Assembly (NCBI GenBank): GCA_036939755.1
Contig: JALLAZ010001887.1
Location: 1-11,470, forward strand
DNA length: 11,470 nt
Source: Stephanodiscus triporus
Taxonomy: Eukaryota > Bacillariophyta > Thalassiosirophyceae > Thalassiosirales > Thalassiosiraceae
Direction: 5' to 3'
The notes under the pieces were generated by a model. It saw nothing but the letters and a program-made list of their open reading frames with translations. It was not told where the DNA came from and made no database searches. The position numbers and the translations under genes are program-made. Below are positions 7,732-11,470 of this stretch, piece after piece (position 1 is the first letter of the stretch; each line of letters starts with the position of its first letter).

Positions 7732-8905
7732 TTATTCCTGATAAAGAAAGAAGATGAAAAATCAGTCCCGATGATCACACACATCCAATCCAAGACTTAA
7801 TTTCATTCGCCTAGTTCGGGGCAATTACATTGACACTCATCACATGCGCCTTACCTTAAGACTGGGCAGCAAATCCTCAACGACCACGCCATTTTCGTCA
7901 TAATAATCGAATCGAAGAGGATGGAAGTAATCCAAGGTGTCCGGAGAAGTATTGATCTGAATACCGCTGAGTAATGCCAGTCCCGCTTTGATTCCGCCCT
8001 TCCCGGCACTGATAATTTCACGGACGAGGATGTCCTGCGAGTCGTAGAGTGCGTAAGGCAGTTCCTTCATGCGGTTGTCGGCATCGTTGAGGCGCTTGCC
8101 GAAGGGCAAGATGAGCTCCTGGACGGCGCCCTGCTGGAAGTCGGAGAACTGCTGCAGTTTGGTCGTAATCTTAGCACCGCCGTCGGTGATCCCCTTAACA
8201 TAGTTGGAGGCGGCGATGGCGGAACCACAGCAGTTGTCAACGAGTGCGATTCCCGAGCGCTCGACCTTTCCGATGACTCCATCTTGGGTGATGCCGACGT
8301 GCGGTCCGTGGACGAGGAGGCAATATCCACCGTCTGGGACGTGAGCGGACATGGCGCCGAAACCGGTGTTCCCGGCGAAAGGGAAGCCCGAGAGACCGCC
8401 GAGGTTGAAATTGTGTCCGTAAACTTTGTTGAGATCGTCCTCGAGGGAACGGGCCAGCTCGTCGCAGCACAAGGAAGTGCAGAGGAGGGTGTTGGCGGAG
8501 TTCAAACCCTTCGACTCCAGAATGCTGACAACCTTCGTCTCGAGCTCTTTGTTCGAGATGGCTCCGGGGAAATTCGTCTTGACGAGCTTGTCAAAGGCAG
8601 CGTTTTCTTCGGGTTTGATGGACATTATCTTGGCAACACGCTCGGTGGCACTAGGCGGGAGAGTGAAAAGAAATCTGATTACTCTAGATAATAGGAGCAG
8701 GCAATCGACACCCGAGACAGGCCAGAGCGTCGGGCCACATCATGAGGCGACGATAGCTAAACGAAGCACGACACAAAAATACTTCGACCTACCTCTCAGC
8801 TCCGGTGAGGATGTTGAGGCTGGTCGTGCGGCGACCATTATGACCGACGTGAAAAGCCTCAGTGGACGCAATGACGAGGGCGATGGTGGCTAATGAGATC
8901 TTCAT
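7732..8905 (-). CDS. LCIB/theta-type carbonic anhydrase, plastid-targeted, three exons
   Basis: Exons 8905-8793, 8650-7855 and 7737-7732 give 304 residues. LCIB/theta-type enzymes interconvert CO2 and bicarbonate in the CO2-concentrating mechanism. Family blocks are CTSLCCDELARSLE (95-108), GFPFAGNTGFGAMSAHVPDGG (126-146), HGPHVGI (152-158) and VDNCCGSA (175-182). Candidate zinc ligands are Cys99/100, His141 (or His155) and Cys178/179, with Asp101 and Arg105 as a likely beta-CA-like dyad. Residues 1-17 form a signal peptide ending STEA, then Phe18 and a basic Ser/Thr-containing segment; this ASAFAP-like motif predicts import into the complex plastid. ATG 8905 was chosen; ATG 8920 would add five residues. 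In LCIB relatives some members are catalytically inactive, so activity is inferred. If intron 2 is retained, translation ends at 7840 after four different residues. The gene is divergent from the zinc-finger gene at 9539. Confidence 0.9.
7738..7854 (-). other. Intron 2 of the carbonic anhydrase gene (117 nt)
   Basis: On the minus strand, AAG is followed by donor GTAAGG (7854 onward). The acceptor TATCAG (ending 7738) follows a long pyrimidine tract TTTTTCATCTTCTTTCTT. Splicing is phase 0 and the third exon begins GAA TAA. No family alignment was available to confirm the C-terminus. Confidence 0.6.
8651..8792 (-). other. Intron 1 of the carbonic anhydrase gene (142 nt)
   Basis: Donor AG|GTAGGT and acceptor CCGCCTAG, preceded by TTTCTTTTCACTCTCC. 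The split codon AG|T gives Ser38. It separates the targeting presequence from the mature enzyme and joins the two frames exactly, linking the presequence to the conserved domain. Without splicing, translation stops at TAG just after the donor. Confidence 0.85.
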
Positions 8906-9538
8906 GGTGGATGATGGCATTTGGAGGATTTTATCTATTTTTATGTTCGTATGACCTCCTCTAGAGAGAGAGTACCTAAAGTAGTACAATTATTTTTGCT
9001 TGTGGCGTGAGGCACTCGCCAAGTTGTCTCAGCAATACCACTCTCCTTCTTAACAATTAATGCGTCAGTGACTAATATCTACTCTATGTACAAAAAGCAA
9101 TATGTTAAAAGGCTTACCGAGTGAGCTAAGAGTCAATTGTTTGGAGAGAAGTAGTTCTCTCAGCTGCAACTCTGACGTACTTACTGACGCTTTTGAGGGA
9201 AAATCTTGTCACCATATCCGTAGATAAGTCTTACTCTACCTACCGTAAAAGTAAAAGCCGGGGCATAAGCAATAAGCAACGCTGACTAAATAAGATAAAA
9301 ATCTAAGATAATTAGCAGTGCTAGGTTCTAAGAGGTTAGTCTTTTCTCCTTTTCTTCCTTATTCCTACGTTTAGGCCCCAGTATGGCATCAGGGTTGTTT
9401 CCGCAATGACATCAGCTTTCTGGTGATCCCCTATATGCCGTAGGGTATTATTACCTATCACGCAAGCGGGACACCCCCAGCAATCTTCACATAGAACAAA
9501 AATTGGGGCTGCCACAAAAAACACACAACCGATCCATC
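8906..9538. promoter_or_regulatory. Divergent promoter region, carbonic anhydrase / zinc-finger gene
   Basis: This 633-bp region has no convincing gene and separates two divergent starts. On the minus strand a TATA-like CATAAAAATAGATAAAAT lies about 20 to 40 bp before the carbonic anhydrase ATG. Three TGACG(T/C) motifs are listed separately. The stretch 9240-9330 is AT-rich with repeated TAAGATAA-type words. A short minus-strand frame at 9336-9524 has no recognisable content. Confidence 0.5.
9062..9190. promoter_or_regulatory. Cluster of three TGACG(T/C) motifs upstream of the carbonic anhydrase
   Basis: GCGTCA at 9062-9067 (TGACGC on the minus strand), TGACGT at 9173-9178 and TGACGC at 9185-9190. 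They lie about 157 to 285 bp upstream of the carbonic anhydrase ATG. TGACGT-type elements bound by bZIP factors mediate CO2/cAMP repression of carbonic anhydrase promoters in Phaeodactylum tricornutum. Assignment here rests on motif and context only. Confidence 0.45.
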
Positions 9539-10198
9539 ATGTCCACCTCCGTCACCAATTCCGAATGGATCTGTGGTGCCTGCACCTTCAACAACGAGCA
9601 GGAGCGCAGGGACTGTCAGATGTGCGGCACCACCCGCTGTAAGCGGCAGGCTATTGTTGCCCCGCCTCCCTTTGTGGCGGCGCCCGCCAAGCCATCGTCC
9701 GTCTCAGCCGTCGCGAGCTCTCGTTCGCTGGCCGCCGGCAATGTCCGTCATCCGCCTGGGATGATTATTGAAATCGTTGGGACTGCTGGGATTGATCGCG
9801 GGCGGAGTTGCGAGGAGCACGAGTGCTGTGGTAGCGTGCTGCGGGAGGATGTCGTCGTGAGGATTCGCAAGGAGCAGATCCTTGTGCCTGATTTTATTTC
9901 CGGGATGGGCAAAACGAAGGAGCAGACGGCTCTGACCATCAATTGGGTGTCCGACGGGATCGATCGTTGCCGCGTTGGTTTCCTCCCACATGCGTACGTC
10001 GTGCAGGGGAAGCTTTGGGATGGGGTTTTATGTCAGGTGGTGGAGGTCATTGAGGAAGATGATCCCAGCCCAGCCCGTTGTGCAAAGTATCACTCCAACA
10101 AGGGATACGCAAGGGTTGCTGTTATCTCCCATGTGCCGATGGGCATTGACGCAAAGCCGAGCAAGAAGAAGGCAAGTGATGGGTTGGGGAAGAAGTAA
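9539..10198 (+). CDS. RanBP2-type zinc-finger protein with an unassigned conserved-looking domain
   Basis: A 219-residue protein. Residues 10-29 match the RanBP2 zinc finger exactly: Trp10, Cys12, Cys15, Asn19, Cys26 and Cys29 with standard spacing. In known families this finger binds single-stranded RNA, ubiquitin or Ran; the partner here is unknown. An Ala/Pro/Ser linker (43-66) leads to a second region (75-200) with a Cys/His cluster SCEEHECC (90-97) and a WVSDGIDRCRVGFLP block (136-150). This region looks like a compact beta-rich domain, but I cannot name it. The C-terminus is Lys-rich and possibly nuclear-targeting. The ATG at 9539 has A at -3 and places the finger close to the N-terminus; an in-frame ATG at 9503 would add 12 residues. 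It converges on the transposase gene, with 85 bp between stops. It might be a host gene or a passenger of the same transposon. Confidence 0.75.
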   Translation: MSTSVTNSEWICGACTFNNEQERRDCQMCGTTRCKRQAIVAPPPFVAAPAKPSSVSAVASSRSLAAGNVRHPPGMIIEIVGTAGIDRGRSCEEHECCGSVLREDVVVRIRKEQILVPDFISGMGKTKEQTALTINWVSDGIDRCRVGFLPHAYVVQGKLWDGVLCQVVEVIEEDDPSPARCAKYHSNKGYARVAVISHVPMGIDAKPSKKKASDGLGKK

Positions 10199-10283
10199 TA
10201 AATAGAACGATTAAGTTTAATAATACGTTTAGTGTATGAACCCACCCCCCCAATTGAAAATAAAATAAATAAAATAATACCCC
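10199..10283. other. Short AT- and C-rich gap between convergent genes
   Basis: It contains TAAATAAAATAAT-type AT-rich sequence and two C-runs. It must hold both 3' ends, and could contain the downstream end of the transposon. I cannot identify a terminal inverted repeat because the other end is outside the window. Confidence 0.4.
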
Positions 10284-11470
10284 CTACATTCCCCCCTCCT
10301 CCTTGTCCCCCTCCCCATCCCCATCCTCATCATATTCGTCGTCGTCCATTAACATGTCATCGTCAAAAATATAGTCGTCATCGTCATCGGTGTAGTTATA
10401 GATGTCGTCGTCCACATCCATGTCACCACCGTCGTCGTCATCGTTGTCATCGACGTCATGATCGTTGCCGTCTGGGTCGATTGCCCCAGGAAACCAGTCA
10501 TAGTCCGTCTTTCGCCACGCGTTACGGAGCACCCTCTTGTGTCGTACAGCCATCTCCCAATATGCTGCTGTCGCCCACTCGATCACCTCTGCGCGTGTCG
10601 CGTCGCGTACCTCATTTGTGTTGTCGATCATATCCGTCATCCACTCCTCCCACTGCCGACGGACGCGCGCCTTGAATGGCTTGTTGATGCCAACATCAAG
10701 CGGCTGACACAAGCCGGTGCATCCGCCCGGGACGTGGATCACCTCAATCCCCAACGATGTGATAACCAACATGACCGACCCCATCAAGTGGCACCGATAT
10801 GAGTCAAGCAAAATGACTGGTACAACGCCTGGTGGTGGGGGGCTGGTGGAAAGGTAAGGCGCGAGAATCTGGTCGACCCACATTTTCATGCAACGCTCAT
10901 CCATCCATGCAGCCTTCTCGCATGCATAGATGGACGTTGGGTCATGGGTGGGCAGTTCTTTTCTGGCAATATGCCCGTTTGCCTCACCTTTGAATATGAT
11001 CATTGGCATCAAGAAATCTCCAGCGGCCGTCACGGTCAGTGCCGCCGTCACTTGTTTTGTCCCGTCCGTCGTCTTCCGCACGTTGACCATCTTCACGCTA
11101 CGCTTTGCGAGCGTCTTCGAACTCTGGTAAGAAAAATGAAGAGGCGTCTGGTCCATGTTCCAAATCCATCGCGGATCGTGATGAGGGCCGACGAGAAGTG
11201 GACGAGTCTCTGCCATGAAGTCAGTTGCCTCGTCGATGACATCTTGCGCTGCACGCATTGCCTCATTTGTCCGGATATGGGAGACGTATTTATGCTTGCG
11301 CATAAATCGCTGAACCGCCTTGTACCGGGCATTGAACGTCTTCTGCCCAAACGTCGTCCGGAGCAAGGCTGACGCCTTAAACGACACGATTGTGTGACGG
11401 ATGCTGATACCCTGCTCACGGCGAGCAAAAATCCACATGAGCAGCTCCTCCTCGATAGAGTGGAGCTGCC
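10284..11470 (-). CDS. Pogo-like (CENP-B/Tigger-type) DDD transposase, 5'-truncated by window edge
   Basis: The frame is open to the right edge. An internal Met at 11438 is preceded in frame by LHSIEEELL, so the true start lies outside. Numbering from that Met, residues 1-65 resemble the second half of a CENP-B/Tc5-type helix-turn-helix DNA-binding region (WIFARREQG onward). The DDE_1 catalytic core follows: Asp96 in WNMDQTPL, Asp212 in VILLDSYRCH and Asp248 in LCQPLDVGIN, with 35 residues between the last two. These acidic residues bind the metal ions for cut-and-paste strand transfer. No stop or frameshift interrupts the visible 384 residues, so the element may be recent or domesticated. 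Beyond residue 328 the protein ends in an unusually long Asp/Glu-rich tail. Its terminal repeats were not identified. Confidence 0.88.
   Translation of the reverse strand, partial: QLHSIEEELLMWIFARREQGISIRHTIVSFKASALLRTTFGQKTFNARYKAVQRFMRKHKYVSHIRTNEAMRAAQDVIDEATDFMAETRPLLVGPHHDPRWIWNMDQTPLHFSYQSSKTLAKRSVKMVNVRKTTDGTKQVTAALTVTAAGDFLMPMIIFKGEANGHIARKELPTHDPTSIYACEKAAWMDERCMKMWVDQILAPYLSTSPPPPGVVPVILLDSYRCHLMGSVMLVITSLGIEVIHVPGGCTGLCQPLDVGINKPFKARVRRQWEEWMTDMIDNTNEVRDATRAEVIEWATAAYWEMAVRHKRVLRNAWRKTDYDWFPGAIDPDGNDHDVDDNDDDDGGDMDVDDDIYNYTDDDDDYIFDDDMLMDDDEYDEDGDGEGDKEEGGM

Noticed and set aside
8284..8691. Plus-strand frames opposite the carbonic anhydrase
   Set aside because: They are antisense shadows of a conserved coding exon.
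10232..10675. His/Arg/Pro-rich plus-strand frame
   Set aside because: It is the antisense of the Asp-rich transposase tail and C-runs.

Overview
The window is nuclear DNA from a eukaryotic alga, most probably a diatom and perhaps a centric one. The main evidence is a spliced gene for an LCIB/theta-type carbonic anhydrase. Its N-terminus is a signal peptide followed at once by an Ala-Phe plastid-import motif, the targeting signal typical of secondary red plastids. Introns are short (85 to 142 nt) with ordinary GT-AG ends, and genes alternate strand. No rRNA, tRNA or CRISPR array is visible.

Bases 1 to about 4050 are AT-rich and gene-poor. They hold a short reading frame entering from the left edge and ending at 174, followed by a perfect hairpin. 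Next come a large imperfect inverted repeat (arms 611-1005 and 1272-1650), a 631-bp palindromic MITE-like element (1951-2581) full of CGTCAC motifs and flanked by TA, and a degenerate tandem array of roughly 200-bp units (2944-3790).

Bases 4049-5857 (minus strand) are a GC-rich single-exon gene for a 602-residue Nudix-domain protein rich in homopeptide runs. A 236-bp divergent intergenic region, with an unresolved base and a 15-C run, separates it from a two-exon gene (6094-6715, plus strand) for an unrecognised acidic 178-residue protein. About 1 kb of non-coding DNA with a strongly G-rich block follows.

The carbonic anhydrase gene (7732-8905, minus strand) has three exons; the last contributes one codon and the stop. 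Its 633-bp upstream region is shared with a divergent RanBP2-type zinc-finger gene (9539-10198, plus strand) and carries three TGACG(T/C) motifs within 129 bp. This motif class is associated with CO2/cAMP-responsive promoters in diatoms. The window ends in a convergent, 5'-truncated pogo-like DDD transposase (10284 to the right edge, minus strand) with a long acidic tail.

The genes do not form one pathway. The clearest functional story is a plastid CO2-concentrating enzyme with a possible CO2-responsive promoter, in a neighbourhood containing several mobile or repeat elements. I did not find convincing evidence of a wholly new biological system.
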